Positions 23,523 to 33,236 of a stretch of 64,000 nt of DNA are shown here, piece by piece. Position 1 is the first letter of the stretch; each line of letters opens with the position of its first letter. The notes beneath the pieces were generated by a model. It worked only from the letters and a program-made list of their open reading frames with translations. It did no database searches and was not told where the DNA came from. This DNA is from an uncultured Lachnospiraceae bacterium (GTDB lineage: Bacteria; Bacillota; Clostridia; Lachnospirales; Lachnospiraceae): NCBI GenBank assembly GCA_910588955.1, contig CAJURQ010000012.1:16989-80988 (forward strand), read 5' to 3'. Both the position numbers and the translations under genes were made by a program.

Positions 23523-25832
23523 ATGGCACAGGCAAGTAACTTGAAAAGAGATGTACTGGTAATGAATCTGGAGCAGGAGCTGGAGAGCCAGACACAGAGC
23601 GGATACGGCAAATCCGTTTCCGCCTGCAGCAACGAGGAGCTCTACTACAGCATTCTGCAGCTTTCCAAAAAGCTGATGGAGGCGTCGGAGCGGATCGAGG
23701 GCGAGAAGAAGATTTATTACATTTCCGCGGAGTTCCTGATCGGTAAGCTGTTATCCAACAACTTAATCAATCTGGGCATTTATGATAATCTGGAGAAGAT
23801 CTTAGAGAAAAACGGCAAGCAGCTTTCTGCGATTGAGGAAGTGGAGCCGGAGCCCTCTCTCGGAAACGGCGGTCTGGGGCGTCTGGCGGCATGTTTCCTT
23901 GACTCCATCGCATCTCTCGGTCTGCCGGGCGAAGGCATCGGTCTGAATTACCACTTCGGTCTGTTCAAGCAGGAGTTTAAGGACAAACTGCAGACGGCTG
24001 AGAAGAACGACTGGATCGAGGAGCAGTCTTGGCTGACAAAGACTGACACGACCTTCGAGGTGGCATTTGGCGAAAAGAAAGTGACCTCCCGACTTTATGA
24101 CATTGATGTCATTGGCTACGACAACGGTGTGAACAAGCTGCGGCTCTTCGATATCGAGACGATCGACGAGAGCCTTGTAAAGAAGGGCATTGACTTTGAC
24201 AAGGAGGATATTGAGAAGAACCTGACGCTCTTCCTCTATCCCGACGATTCTGATGAGGCGGGCAACCTTCTGCGCATCTACCAGCAGTATTTTATGGTGA
24301 GCAACGCGGCGCAGCTTATCTTAAAGGAAATGAAAGAGAAACAGTACGACCTGCGCAAGATGTATGAGCATGCGGTCATCCAGATCAACGACACCCATCC
24401 GACTATGGTAATCCCGGAGCTGATCCGTATTCTCGTAGATGAGAAGGCGTTCACGATGGACGAGGCGATCGAGGTTGTGAGCAAGACATGCGCTTACACG
24501 AACCACACGATTCTGGCGGAGGCGCTCGAGAAGTGGCCTCTTGAATATCTGGAAAAGGTAGTGCCTCAGCTTGTGCCGATCATCAAGGAGCTGGATAAGC
24601 GCGTGGCGAAGAAGTATAAAGATCCCAAGGTGCAGATCATCGACAAGGACGACAGAGTGCATATGGCGCACATCGACATTCATTACGGCTTCTCTGTGAA
24701 CGGCGTTGCGGCGATCCATACGGAAATCTTAAAGAACACGGAGCTGAACGCGTTTTACAAGATTTATCCCGAGAAGTTTAACAATAAGACGAATGGCATC
24801 ACCTTCCGCAGATGGCTCTTGTCCTGCAACCATGAGCTTGCGGGTTTCCTTTCCGAGACCATCAGCGACGCATACAAGAAGGATGCGGCGAATTTGGAGA
24901 AGCTGCTGGAGTTTGCGGATGACGACGCAGTGTTGAACCGCATTGCGGAGATCAAGATGAACCGCAAGAAGGATCTGGCGGCGTATGTGCAGAAGACGGA
25001 GGGCGTTACGCTGAATCCCGATTCCATCTTCGATATTCAGAGCAAGCGTCTGCACGAGTACAAGAGACAGCAGATGAATGCCCTTTACATTATTCATAAA
25101 TATCTGGAGATCAAGGCAGGCAAGAAACCCGCAAGACCGATGACGTTTATCTTCGGTGCGAAGGCTGCTCCCGCCTATGTGATCGCGCAGGATATCATCC
25201 ACCTGCTTCTGGTACTGCAGGAGATCATCAACAACGATCCCGACGTCAGCCCTTACATGACGGTGCTCATGGTGGAGAACTACAATGTGGCGTATGCTGA
25301 GAAAATGATTCCGGCATGTGACATTTCCGAGCAGATTTCCCTCGCCTCCAAGGAGGCGTCCGGCACGGGCAACATGAAGTTCATGTTAAACGGCGCGGTA
25401 ACGCTCGGCACCTCCGATGGCGCAAACGTGGAGATTCACGAGCTGGTGGGTGACGACAATATTTATATCTTCGGCGAGAAGTCCGAGGCGGTTATCGAGC
25501 ACTACGAGAAGGCGGACTATGTGTCCAAGGATTACTACAAGAAGTCCCCTGTAATTAAAGAGGCGGTAGACTTCATCGTCAGCAAAGAGGCTCTGAAAGT
25601 AGGTCACAAGGAGAATCTTGAGCGGCTTTACAAGGAGCTGTTAAACAAAGACTGGTTCATGACCCTTTTGGATCTGGAAGACTACATCAAGACCAAGGAT
25701 CAGATGATGGCGGATTACGAGGATCAGAGAAAGTGGAGAAAGATGATGCTTGTGAACATCGCTAAGGCGGGCTTCTTCTCCTCCGACAGAACCATCGAGG
25801 AGTACAATAGGGACATCTGGCGGTTACGGTAA
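23523..25832 (+). CDS. glgP: Glycogen/alpha-glucan phosphorylase
   Basis: A 769-residue GT35 phosphorylase that releases glucose 1-phosphate from glycogen, starch or maltodextrin using phosphate and pyridoxal phosphate. Visible are the active-site block [19 protein letters not shown] near 108-126, the arginine-histidine segment around [10 protein letters not shown], and the PLP lysine in [17 protein letters not shown] lies 7 bases before ATG. The 3' end overlaps the convergent glycosyltransferase gene by 9 bases. No debranching enzyme or other glycogen gene lies beside it. The LacI-type gene directly upstream suggests sugar-responsive control. Confidence 0.92.
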   Translation: MAQASNLKRDVLVMNLEQELESQTQSGYGKSVSACSNEELYYSILQLSKKLMEASERIEGEKKIYYISAEFLIGKLLSNNLINLGIYDNLEKILEKNGKQLSAIEEVEPEPSLGNGGLGRLAACFLDSIASLGLPGEGIGLNYHFGLFKQEFKDKLQTAEKNDWIEEQSWLTKTDTTFEVAFGEKKVTSRLYDIDVIGYDNGVNKLRLFDIETIDESLVKKGIDFDKEDIEKNLTLFLYPDDSDEAGNLLRIYQQYFMVSNAAQLILKEMKEKQYDLRKMYEHAVIQINDTHPTMVIPELIRILVDEKAFTMDEAIEVVSKTCAYTNHTILAEALEKWPLEYLEKVVPQLVPIIKELDKRVAKKYKDPKVQIIDKDDRVHMAHIDIHYGFSVNGVAAIHTEILKNTELNAFYKIYPEKFNNKTNGITFRRWLLSCNHELAGFLSETISDAYKKDAANLEKLLEFADDDAVLNRIAEIKMNRKKDLAAYVQKTEGVTLNPDSIFDIQSKRLHEYKRQQMNALYIIHKYLEIKAGKKPARPMTFIFGAKAAPAYVIAQDIIHLLLVLQEIINNDPDVSPYMTVLMVENYNVAYAEKMIPACDISEQISLASKEASGTGNMKFMLNGAVTLGTSDGANVEIHELVGDDNIYIFGEKSEAVIEHYEKADYVSKDYYKKSPVIKEAVDFIVSKEALKVGHKENLERLYKELLNKDWFMTLLDLEDYIKTKDQMMADYEDQRKWRKMMLVNIAKAGFFSSDRTIEEYNRDIWRLR

Positions 25833-26876
25833 ATAGTTTAAACGTTCCACAGCGGGGGCATAGCCCCCGCATTTTTTGTAATACTTCCGCGCTTCCTCGA
25901 TATGCCCGGTGCACTCATAAATCACGCCGATATTGTAGTATGCCATATAGTTGTTCACCCCGTCCACGGAAAACTCTTCCATAGTGGCAGCTTTTTGAAA
26001 TTCAGAGACGGCGTTCTCAAAGAGTCCGTTGTTCATGTAAATCAGTCCCATAAGAAAGACAAAATCCGCTCTTACTGCGAATACGTCATAAAGCTCGGAA
26101 AGCCCGAGCGCCTCCTGATTGCGCTTTAAGTCAAGAAGCGTGTAGCCGTATGATTCCACCATGGTTTTTACATAGTCAAGACCGGGGTCTACTTCCATAG
26201 AAAGTCCGGCGTCAAAGCTTTCAAAAGCCTTTTCGGCGTCCCCCAGCCTGCGGTAACTCTGTCCGAGCTGGAAATAGAGGTAGGGGTCGGATCCTTCCCT
26301 CTCAAGCTGGGCTTGGAGAAGGACGATGTTGCGGCGGGATTTTTCCTGCATATCCGCCTCCGTCTCGTCATAGCCGACATGGAGAATAGTGACAGGAGCG
26401 TCATAAACAGATTTTACTTTGTCGTCGCGGCGTTCCAGCTGTTCGTGCACCGCTCCCACAAAGTGGAAATTTCTGCGGTCGGCAATACGGCTTACCCGTG
26501 TCAGCTCGTAGGAAATTTGACCGCCTCGCAGGAAACGGCTTCGGATCAGAATACGCCCCGCGTGATCCGGATAATGCTCCATACAGCGTGCAAGCGCAGA
26601 TACATCCAGTTGCTCCATATATTCGTCACAATCAAGGGAAAGTATCCAATCATGGGAGGCTTTCTGTACACAGAAATTTTTGGCGGCGCTGAAATCGTCG
26701 CACCAGTCGAAGTGATAAATGCGGTCGGTGTATTTTCGGGCAATCTCCACGGTATGGTCCGTGGAGCCGGTGTCTGTCAGCACAAGCTCGAAACCGTAGG
26801 CTGACAGACGTTGCAGGCATTCCCCGATATGTTTTTCCTCATTTTTAGCGATGATACATACAGACAGCGGGAACAA
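25824..26876 (-). CDS. Family 2 glycosyltransferase with C-terminal TPR repeats
   Basis: About 350 residues. The N-terminal 215 residues are a GT2 domain: [20 protein letters not shown] and the metal site LSLDCDEYM. The rest is a set of TPR helices ([20 protein letters not shown], then [20 protein letters not shown]). I choose TTG 26876 as start: it follows AAAGGAG by 5 bases and aligns with the start of the neighbouring paralogue, while the ATG at 26891 lies upstream of that ribosome binding site. It is probably co-transcribed with the paralogue at 26903. It may add sugars to proteins or to a surface polymer; acceptor unknown. Its end overlaps glgP by 9 bases. Confidence 0.82.
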   Translation of the reverse strand: MFPLSVCIIAKNEEKHIGECLQRLSAYGFELVLTDTGSTDHTVEIARKYTDRIYHFDWCDDFSAAKNFCVQKASHDWILSLDCDEYMEQLDVSALARCMEHYPDHAGRILIRSRFLRGGQISYELTRVSRIADRRNFHFVGAVHEQLERRDDKVKSVYDAPVTILHVGYDETEADMQEKSRRNIVLLQAQLEREGSDPYLYFQLGQSYRRLGDAEKAFESFDAGLSMEVDPGLDYVKTMVESYGYTLLDLKRNQEALGLSELYDVFAVRADFVFLMGLIYMNNGLFENAVSEFQKAATMEEFSVDGVNNYMAYYNIGVIYECTGHIEEARKYYKKCGGYAPAVERLNYLP

Positions 26877-26902
26877 GATTTCTCCTTTCATGTAATAGGA
26901 AA

Positions 26903-27967
26903 TTAGGCGTTTTCCCCGGCGGAAAGCTCTCTGAGCCGCCTGATGGCGGGCTCGTAATCTCTGCATTTTTTATAGTAGGATTTCGCCTGTTCCATTTCGC
27001 CCATATTCTCGTAAATTTCGGCGAGATGGAAATTGGCGCGGTAGCTGTTGACGCCCGTGCGGGAGTAAGCGGTGAGCGTGGTAGCCTTTTTAAATTCCTC
27101 GATTGCCTTGGCATACTCGCCCTTTTTCTGGTAGAGCATTCCCATCAGGAAGACAAAATCCGCCCGGTGGGAGAAGAGGTCGTACTTGTCCCGGAGCGTC
27201 ATTGCCGTGTCGTATTTTGCCAGGTCCATCAGGCAGTAACCGTAAGTTTCCGCCATACTCTGCACAAAATCGGAATTGGGATCCGCGTTTAGATCAAGCC
27301 CGAGTTTGTAATAGTGAGCCGCCTTTTCCATGTCGTTTAAGGATATGTAATTCTGACCGAGCTGGAAATAAATATAGGGGCTGGGACCTTTCAGTGTCAG
27401 GTCATGCAGCAGCATTTCCAGATTTCTCGTGGCGCGCATACGTTTGTCGGATTCACTCACATAGCCCTCGTGGTAAAAGGTGAGGGGGATGGGAAAAGTG
27501 TCCGGCTCCTTGCCCTGCATGGTGCGCACCTGCTCGTGTATACTACCCTCGAAATGGCAGTAATTTTTGTTGAAGAGTCTGCCGATACGCTCTGACATGA
27601 TGGAACGCGAACCCTGCACGGTGTAGGGATTGTTGCGCGTAAGCATACCGACGGCTTCGCGCCGCCCTGTGAGAGAGTCCTCAAGCTGTGCAAGATTGAC
27701 ATTTTCCAGATATTCGTCGCAGTCGATAATGAGCACCCAGTCGTTTGCTGCCTGTTGGATGGAAAAATTTCTCGCGCTGCTGAAATCCTCGCACCATGCG
27801 AAGTGAAAGATTTTGTCTGCGTATTTGTGAGCGATCTCCACGGTGCGGTCCACAGAGCCGGTGTCCACCACTATGATCTCAAAGCGGCAGGGACGAAGTC
27901 TTTTCAGACATTCTTCAATATGGTTATCTTCATTTTTGGCAATCATGCACACGGAAACGGGTAACAT
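26903..27967 (-). CDS. Family 2 glycosyltransferase with C-terminal TPR repeats, paralogue
   Basis: A 354-residue protein with the same layout as the next gene: GT2 domain with PVSVCMIAKNED, VDTGSVDRTVE and LIIDCDEYL in the first 215 residues, followed by TPR units (YFQLGQNYISLNDMEKAAHY, FHLAEIYENMGEMEQAKSYY). Proteins of this SunS-like type glycosylate peptides or proteins. The pair arose by tandem duplication, with only 26 bases between them. AGAGGTG lies 5 bases before ATG. Neighbouring glf, which makes UDP-galactofuranose, suggests a role in surface glycan synthesis, but the genes are divergent and the link is only inferred. Confidence 0.85.
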   Translation of the reverse strand: MLPVSVCMIAKNEDNHIEECLKRLRPCRFEIIVVDTGSVDRTVEIAHKYADKIFHFAWCEDFSSARNFSIQQAANDWVLIIDCDEYLENVNLAQLEDSLTGRREAVGMLTRNNPYTVQGSRSIMSERIGRLFNKNYCHFEGSIHEQVRTMQGKEPDTFPIPLTFYHEGYVSESDKRMRATRNLEMLLHDLTLKGPSPYIYFQLGQNYISLNDMEKAAHYYKLGLDLNADPNSDFVQSMAETYGYCLMDLAKYDTAMTLRDKYDLFSHRADFVFLMGMLYQKKGEYAKAIEEFKKATTLTAYSRTGVNSYRANFHLAEIYENMGEMEQAKSYYKKCRDYEPAIRRLRELSAGENA

Positions 27968-28246
27968 AGTAACACCTCTTTTGTGATTTATTCAAGTTAT
28001 GTTTATTTTAGCACCTTCTTCCCGTGGCGACAATACGGATTTTATGGGAGGAGAGAGTGGATTTATTGTTCTTTTTGTACAAAAAGTACAAAAATGAAAG
28101 GGAAAACATGATGAAGATGACGATATTCCGTTTAGAGATAGCGGTAGGTGTTCCCTTTTTGGGGGGAAATATGGTATACTGTCTTTGAACAGAGAGGAGA
28201 AGACCTCTTCTCATCAAGAAAATAATACATGATAAGGAGGTCTATT

Positions 28247-28588
28247 ATGACAAAGGCAGAAATCTTAAAGGCAGAAATTTTAAAGCAGCATAAGAGTGTC
28301 AGGCAGTTTGCGATTGAGATGGAAATACCGTACTCTACGTTAGTTACCGCGCTCGACAGGGGTATAGAGGGGATGGCTTACGGTACAGTGATCCGTATGT
28401 GCGACAGGCTGAACCTGAATCCCGTAGATTTCACACCTATTAACCAGAAGAGCCTGCTTGGCGGCAAGATCATGGAAAACCGCGTCATGCAGTACTATGT
28501 GAAGCTGAATAAAACAGGGCGAAAGAAAGCGCTGGAGCTGATGGAAGATTATGCGCAGCTTGATAAGTATAAGGCGACAGAGGAATAA
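28247..28588 (+). CDS. Small XRE-like DNA-binding protein
   Basis: A 113-residue protein with an N-terminal helix-turn-helix: SVRQFAIEMEIPYSTLVTAL then GTVIRMCDRLNLNPVDF. The C-terminal 45 residues are charged helix. The start at 28247 follows AAGGAGG by 8 bases; the ATG at 28229 overlaps that box. A TATACT box at 28172 and a small hairpin (GAGAAGA/TCTTCTC) precede it. It is followed after only 2 bases by glf, so it probably regulates, or is at least co-expressed with, the mutase gene. Confidence 0.75.
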   Translation: MTKAEILKAEILKQHKSVRQFAIEMEIPYSTLVTALDRGIEGMAYGTVIRMCDRLNLNPVDFTPINQKSLLGGKIMENRVMQYYVKLNKTGRKKALELMEDYAQLDKYKATEE

Positions 28589-28590
28589 GA

Positions 28591-29727
28591 ATGAATTATG
28601 AATATCTGATCGTGGGCGCAGGGCTGTACGGCTCTGTGTTCGCCCACGAGATGCACGAACAGCGCCGGCATGTGCGCCTGATTGACAGAAGGCAGCATAT
28701 TGCCGGCAATATTTATACCGAGGAAGTGGAAGGCATACAGGTGCACTGTTACGGTGCGCATATTTTTCATACTTGTGACAGAAAGATATGGGATTATGTA
28801 AACCGATTTGCGGAGTTCAACCACTATATCAATTCGCCGGTGGCGCGTTTTGGGGAGGAGCTGTACAACCTTCCTTTTAATATGAATACCTTTAACAAAA
28901 TGTGGGGCGTGGTGACGCCGGCACAGGCGAGGGAAAAAATTGCGGAACAGATTGCGGATCTGCATATTACAGAGCCGAAAAATCTGGAGGAACAGGCGCT
29001 TTCTCTGGTGGGGCGGGATGTGTACGAGAAACTTGTAAAGGGCTACACCGAGAAACAGTGGGGCAGGAACTGTACGGAGCTGCCCGCCTTTATCATCAGG
29101 AGGCTGCCTCTCCGTTTTACCTATGATAATAATTATTTCAATGACCGGTATCAGGGGATTCCCGTGGGCGGCTATACCGTAATGGTAGAGAAAATGCTGG
29201 AGGGCATTGAGGTGACTACGGGCGTATCCTACCGGGAGTTTGTGACGGAGGAGGAGCGGGACGGCAGGCTTTGTGTGACGGACCGGGACGGCAATACTTA
29301 TGATAAGGTGCTGTACACGGGAATGATCGACGAGTTTTTTGATTTCGCGCTAGGGCATCTGGAATACCGTTCCCTGCGGTTTGAGACGGAGACGCTTCCT
29401 GACTGCGATAATTATCAGGGCAACGCGGTGGTGAACTACACGGAACGCGAAATCCCCTATACGAGAATCATCGAGCACAAGCATTTCGAGTTCGGTACAC
29501 AGCCCGGCACGGTGATCACCAGAGAGTATCCGGCTGTCTGGAAAGATGGGGAGGAACCCTACTATCCGATCAACGACGAGAAAAACGAAAAGCTGATGGA
29601 GAAGTATACGGAGCTTGCGAAGACGAAGCCGTACGTCATGTTTGGCGGGCGGCTTGGGCAGTACCGCTATTATGACATGGACAAGGTGATCGCGCAGGCA
29701 CTTGAGGCGGCGGAAAAAGAAGAATAG
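28591..29727 (+). CDS. glf: UDP-galactopyranose mutase
   Basis: A 378-residue flavoprotein that converts UDP-galactopyranose to UDP-galactofuranose for surface glycans. The FAD fold starts at residue 5 (IVGAGLYGSVFAHE). Family blocks GNIYTEEVEGIQVHCYGAHI, NTFNKMWGV, KGYTEKQWGR and GGRLGQYRYYDMD are present. The length is normal. It lies 2 bases after the small regulator gene. The stop codon is followed by CAGCACGCGCCATTCGC, a fragment also found after rpoC. No other galactofuranose gene is adjacent, but the two GT2 genes are transcribed away from the same region. Confidence 0.93.
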   Translation: MNYEYLIVGAGLYGSVFAHEMHEQRRHVRLIDRRQHIAGNIYTEEVEGIQVHCYGAHIFHTCDRKIWDYVNRFAEFNHYINSPVARFGEELYNLPFNMNTFNKMWGVVTPAQAREKIAEQIADLHITEPKNLEEQALSLVGRDVYEKLVKGYTEKQWGRNCTELPAFIIRRLPLRFTYDNNYFNDRYQGIPVGGYTVMVEKMLEGIEVTTGVSYREFVTEEERDGRLCVTDRDGNTYDKVLYTGMIDEFFDFALGHLEYRSLRFETETLPDCDNYQGNAVVNYTEREIPYTRIIEHKHFEFGTQPGTVITREYPAVWKDGEEPYYPINDEKNEKLMEKYTELAKTKPYVMFGGRLGQYRYYDMDKVIAQALEAAEKEE

Positions 29728-29769
29728 CTCAGCACGCGCCATTCGCAAAAAGAAGTTAATTTTTATACA

Positions 29770-29807
29770 GGCAGAGTATTGACAAGAAACGGTACTCTGC
29801 CTATAAT
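29770..29807 (+). promoter_or_regulatory. Consensus promoter overlapped by a 9-bp inverted repeat
   Basis: TTGACA at 29779-29784, 17-base spacer, TATAAT at 29802-29807: a near-perfect sigma-A promoter. GGCAGAGTA (29770-29778) and TACTCTGCC (29793-29801) are exact inverted repeats that bracket the -35 box and end at the -10 box. This could be an operator for a dimeric repressor, or a terminator for glf read-through with the promoter inside it. Confidence 0.75.
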
Positions 29808-29865
29808 ATTCCTTGATAGTTTGAATATCAAAGTATTAGAAGCTCAAATAAAACGGAGGCGCCCT

Positions 29866-31482
29866 ATGAATTGGAATGAAGCGAACAGGGAACTGGACAG
29901 GAGAAGAGAGAGAGCTTTGCTTGGCGGCGGTCAGAGCAAAATTGACAAACAGCACGCTAACGGCAAACTGACGGCGAGGGAGCGGATCGAGATGCTGCTT
30001 GACCCCGGCACCTTTGTGGAGGTGGACGGCTTTTTGGAGTCCCGTATCGATGATTTTGATCTGGATAAGAGACGCGTGCCCGGCGACGGCGTGGTGACGG
30101 GGTACGGTGAGATCGACGGCAGACAGGTGTTCGTGGCGAGTGAGGACTTTACGGTGATTGGCGGTACGCTCGGCGAGTATCACTCCTTTAAAATCTGCCG
30201 CATTCAGGACATGGCGATGGAGATGAAGGCGCCCCTGATCTGTATAAACGACAGCGGCGGCGCGAGAATCGAGGAGGGAATTTCCTCCCTGAGCGGCTAC
30301 AGCGGCATGTTCTTACGGCATACGAAAGCGTCCGGCGTGATCCCGCAGATCGCGGTGATACTCGGACCCTGCTCCGGCGGCGCCTGCTATGCGCCCGCCA
30401 TCTGTGACTTTATCTTTATGGTGAAGGACATCTCGAAGATGTTTATCACCGGACCGAACGTGGTGAAGACGGTCATCAACGAGGAAGTTTCGGTGGAGGA
30501 ACTGGGGGGCGCGGAAGTGCACGCGAAGAAGAGCGGCGTGTCACACTTTACCTACGACACGGAAAACGAGTGCCTGATGGGCGTGAGAAAGCTGCTTTCC
30601 TATCTGCCGAGCAACTGGACGGAGAAACCTCCCGTGGTGAATACGCCGGAGCGGCAGAGTATACCTTCCCGTGTGGGGAGAGTTTTCGGCAGGGGCGAGA
30701 GTGTGAGACAGGACAACGCCCTGAAAGCAAAGGCGGCGAAACTCAAGGATATCGTGCCGGATAATTCCCGTCACGCCTATGACGTGAAGGAAGTGATCGA
30801 CTGTATCGTGGATGAGGGAAGTTTTTTCGAGGTGCAGAAGGAGTTCGCGACCAACGCGGTAGTGGGATGGTGCCGCATGGAGGGTAAGGTTGTCGGCATT
30901 GTGGCGAATCAGCCGAACTCTATGGGCGGTTCCCTCGATTACCACGCGTCCGATAAGATAGCGCGGTTTATCCGCTTCTGCGACTGCTTTAACATACCGC
31001 TCGTCACGCTGATCGACGTGCCCGCATTCCTGCCCGGAACGGCGCAGGAGCACAACGGTATCATCCGCCACGGCGCGAAGATACTCTATGCCTACTCGGA
31101 GGCAACCGTGCCGAAGATTTCGCTGATTATGCGCAAAGCATATGGCGGCGCATATATTGCCATGAACTCTAAGGAGATGGGCGCGGATATTGTCTACGCG
31201 TGGCCCATCGCTGAGATCGCCGTGATGGGGGCGGACGGCGCGGTCAACATCGCCTTCAAGAGAAAGATCAAGGCGGCGGCTGACCCCGAGGCAATGCGCG
31301 CCCAGTGCAAGCAGGAGTACGAGGATAGGTTCCTAAATCCCTACGTTGCCGCGTCCAGAGGCTACGTCAACGAGGTCATCAAACCCGAGGAGACGAGGGA
31401 TGCGCTTCTGAAAGCGCTGAGAGGACTCAAAAACAAGCAGGCGGAGAATCCCAAGAAGAAACACGGGAATATTCCGCTGTAG
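29866..31482 (+). CDS. Biotin-dependent acyl-CoA carboxyltransferase (PccB/MmdA type)
   Basis: A 538-residue carboxyltransferase with N and C crotonase-like halves. SGGARIEEGI and PCSGGACYAPAICDF form the first acyl-CoA/carboxybiotin site, and IRHGAKILYAYSEATVPK with RKAYGGAYIAMNS the second. Enzymes of this type move CO2 between biotin and acetyl-, propionyl- or methylmalonyl-CoA. No biotin carrier, biotin carboxylase or decarboxylase membrane subunit lies nearby, so its partners are elsewhere and its substrate cannot be fixed. ATG at 29866 follows GGAGG by 5 bases. It is transcribed alone from a strong, possibly regulated promoter. A 20-bp inverted repeat follows. Confidence 0.85.
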   Translation: MNWNEANRELDRRRERALLGGGQSKIDKQHANGKLTARERIEMLLDPGTFVEVDGFLESRIDDFDLDKRRVPGDGVVTGYGEIDGRQVFVASEDFTVIGGTLGEYHSFKICRIQDMAMEMKAPLICINDSGGARIEEGISSLSGYSGMFLRHTKASGVIPQIAVILGPCSGGACYAPAICDFIFMVKDISKMFITGPNVVKTVINEEVSVEELGGAEVHAKKSGVSHFTYDTENECLMGVRKLLSYLPSNWTEKPPVVNTPERQSIPSRVGRVFGRGESVRQDNALKAKAAKLKDIVPDNSRHAYDVKEVIDCIVDEGSFFEVQKEFATNAVVGWCRMEGKVVGIVANQPNSMGGSLDYHASDKIARFIRFCDCFNIPLVTLIDVPAFLPGTAQEHNGIIRHGAKILYAYSEATVPKISLIMRKAYGGAYIAMNSKEMGADIVYAWPIAEIAVMGADGAVNIAFKRKIKAAADPEAMRAQCKQEYEDRFLNPYVAASRGYVNEVIKPEETRDALLKALRGLKNKQAENPKKKHGNIPL

Positions 31483-31490
31483 CAAATAGA

Positions 31491-31604
31491 GTGCGTCATG
31501 ACAGGGTAAGCTGCTGCTCCTGCGCAAACTCGCACCCACCTCACTTCGTGAGCTCGGTGCTCAAACAGTGCTTCGGAACGGCATCTTACCCTGTCATGAC
31601 GCAC
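31491..31604. repeat. 20-bp perfect inverted repeat with 74-base loop
   Basis: The arms 31491-31510 and 31585-31604 are exact reverse complements (core CATGACAGGGTAAG). The loop holds its own hairpin around CTCACTTCGTGAG. It begins 8 bases after the carboxyltransferase stop. There is no U tract on either side. It could be a miniature inverted-repeat element or a large mRNA 3' structure. Confidence 0.7.
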
Positions 31605-31648
31605 AGATACTGTATTGGAATGGGAATGTGATAAGAAGGCGGTGGCAT

Positions 31649-31856
31649 ATGACGATAATGGAAGAAGTGAACAACGGAGAAATTATCCAGAGAGGAATTG
31701 AAGACTTTAGAGATGTACAGAGGTACATGTTATTAGCTCGTAAAGAAAACGCCACCGAAACATTATGCTGAGTTAAAAGAAAAATATACTTCTTTAAAAG
31801 CGTTGCTTAGCAGTTTAGGTGTGAATATGGCAGACATTGACAGAATCAAAGAGTAA
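31649..31856 (+). pseudogene. Small hypothetical gene with a frameshift
   Basis: From ATG 31649 the frame reads MTIMEEVNNGEIIQRGIE and continues to LLARKEN before a stop at 31769. Shifting by one base near 31742 restores a sensible protein: KKTPPKHYAELKEKYTSLKA ending at TAA 31854, for a total of about 68 helical residues. The A-rich site AAAGAAAA is a likely place for a one-base insertion. The family is not recognised. It may be a recent pseudogene or a sequencing error. Confidence 0.5.
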
Positions 31857-31892
31857 AAAACAAGTAGGGAAGATTTTCCCCACTTGTTTTCT

Positions 31893-33206
31893 TTAGCAAT
31901 AACTATTGAACATCATCCCACTATACGCACTCGTGATATAGGGGCTTGCGAAATTCTTCCCCGGATTCTTGTAAGCCACGATCACGTTATTGACATAGTG
32001 CATCGGGTCCAAAGAAACCTGATTCGACTTGCGAAGGATGGAGTTCGTGAAGCCTTTCATGGAGGAGAACGCTTCCTTAGCGTCGTCGCTCGTTGCCTTC
32101 TGGCGGAGTACGTTATTATCCACCTCCAGAGTGCCGTCCAGATTCAGATTCAGTCCCGCGGAGGTGAGCCCCTTCGCATATACTCTCGCCACGCTGCTCA
32201 TCTCATGGAAGAGACGGTCGCTCTTAGGCTGTACGCCGCTGTACTCGGAAACCGCCTGCAGGAAAGAGTTATATCCTCTTACAAGCGTATTGATATTCTC
32301 GGCGAGAGATTCCACATCCGTCTTGATGCCGATCGAAGCGGTTTCGCCCTCCTCGCTGCTCACGCCCTTGAACTGTAACTCGTAGGTGTGGTCCAAGGTG
32401 TAGTGGTTGTTGGTGGAAGAGCGCTCCTCCCCGTTTACAAGAAACGAGGCGTTCGCCGCCGGGGATGCGATATAGTCGAGTCCCAGATAATCCACCACGC
32501 CCGCCGTCTTGCTGGTGCGCTGGTCGGAAATGTGGAACTGCATCTTCTTGCCTTCCTTTAGTCCGGTGGCGTCCGATTCCATCCGCAGTGCGCTGCCGCC
32601 GTTTTCGTCGTCAATGACCTGTGCCGACATGCCGATGTTTGCGTTGGTAATCAGCCGGGAAAGGCGAGCCTGCACATCCCTGTTCGTGTCGCTTGCCTTG
32701 ATGCTGAACTGGAACTCGTAGCTCAAATCTTCGATCCCTACGTCGAAAGAGTAGGTGTTGGGAGCAAGAGCGGCAGGTTCGTCAGCGGGAAGGAATTTTC
32801 CCAGATTGATCTGCGACGTAGCGAGACTCTGCACTTCAACCTCATAGGAGGGGAAGTCGTCGTCCGGCTTTTTAGAGCCGATATACTTTGCGGTGGCGAT
32901 TTCTTCGTTGCTGGAATAAGCTACTTTTTTGTTCAGCAGCTCTTCCTCGTCGAGACCGCCGAGAGACGCAATGGTATTGCGAAGCTCTCTGGCATTTTCC
33001 TTTATGCCTACTGCAAATTCCCGGGATTCCTTACTGGTGTCGAGAATGAACAACGGCGATTCCTTGTTCATCTTGACAATCGAATTATATACGCTGCGAA
33101 GCTCGCTCTTCTTATGGGTGTCATAAGGCGTGCTCGACTTCGGCGCATAGGTCGTCATATAGAAATTATAGACGTTGTTTAAATTGTGAATGGTGTTGTA
33201 AGCCAT
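31893..33206 (-). CDS. FliD-like flagellar capping protein
   Basis: A 437-residue protein with the arrangement of flagellar hook-associated protein 2: the N-terminal VEVQSLATSQINLGKFL block, an ASFLVNGEERSSTNNHYTLD segment, and DVESLAENINTLVRGYNSFL. The C-terminal helical part ends in a Cys. The family caps the filament and helps flagellin to fold. No other flagellar gene is in the window, so the gene is an orphan or belongs to a dispersed set. AAGGAGG lies 5 bases before ATG 33206, which fixes the start. The leader has a hairpin with GGA in the loop. Alternative: a FliD relative with an adhesive role. Confidence 0.6.
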   Translation of the reverse strand: MAYNTIHNLNNVYNFYMTTYAPKSSTPYDTHKKSELRSVYNSIVKMNKESPLFILDTSKESREFAVGIKENARELRNTIASLGGLDEEELLNKKVAYSSNEEIATAKYIGSKKPDDDFPSYEVEVQSLATSQINLGKFLPADEPAALAPNTYSFDVGIEDLSYEFQFSIKASDTNRDVQARLSRLITNANIGMSAQVIDDENGGSALRMESDATGLKEGKKMQFHISDQRTSKTAGVVDYLGLDYIASPAANASFLVNGEERSSTNNHYTLDHTYELQFKGVSSEEGETASIGIKTDVESLAENINTLVRGYNSFLQAVSEYSGVQPKSDRLFHEMSSVARVYAKGLTSAGLNLNLDGTLEVDNNVLRQKATSDDAKEAFSSMKGFTNSILRKSNQVSLDPMHYVNNVIVAYKNPGKNFASPYITSAYSGMMFNSYC

Positions 33207-33236
33207 GAGCCCTCCTTTCTTCCGTGAAAGCATAAC

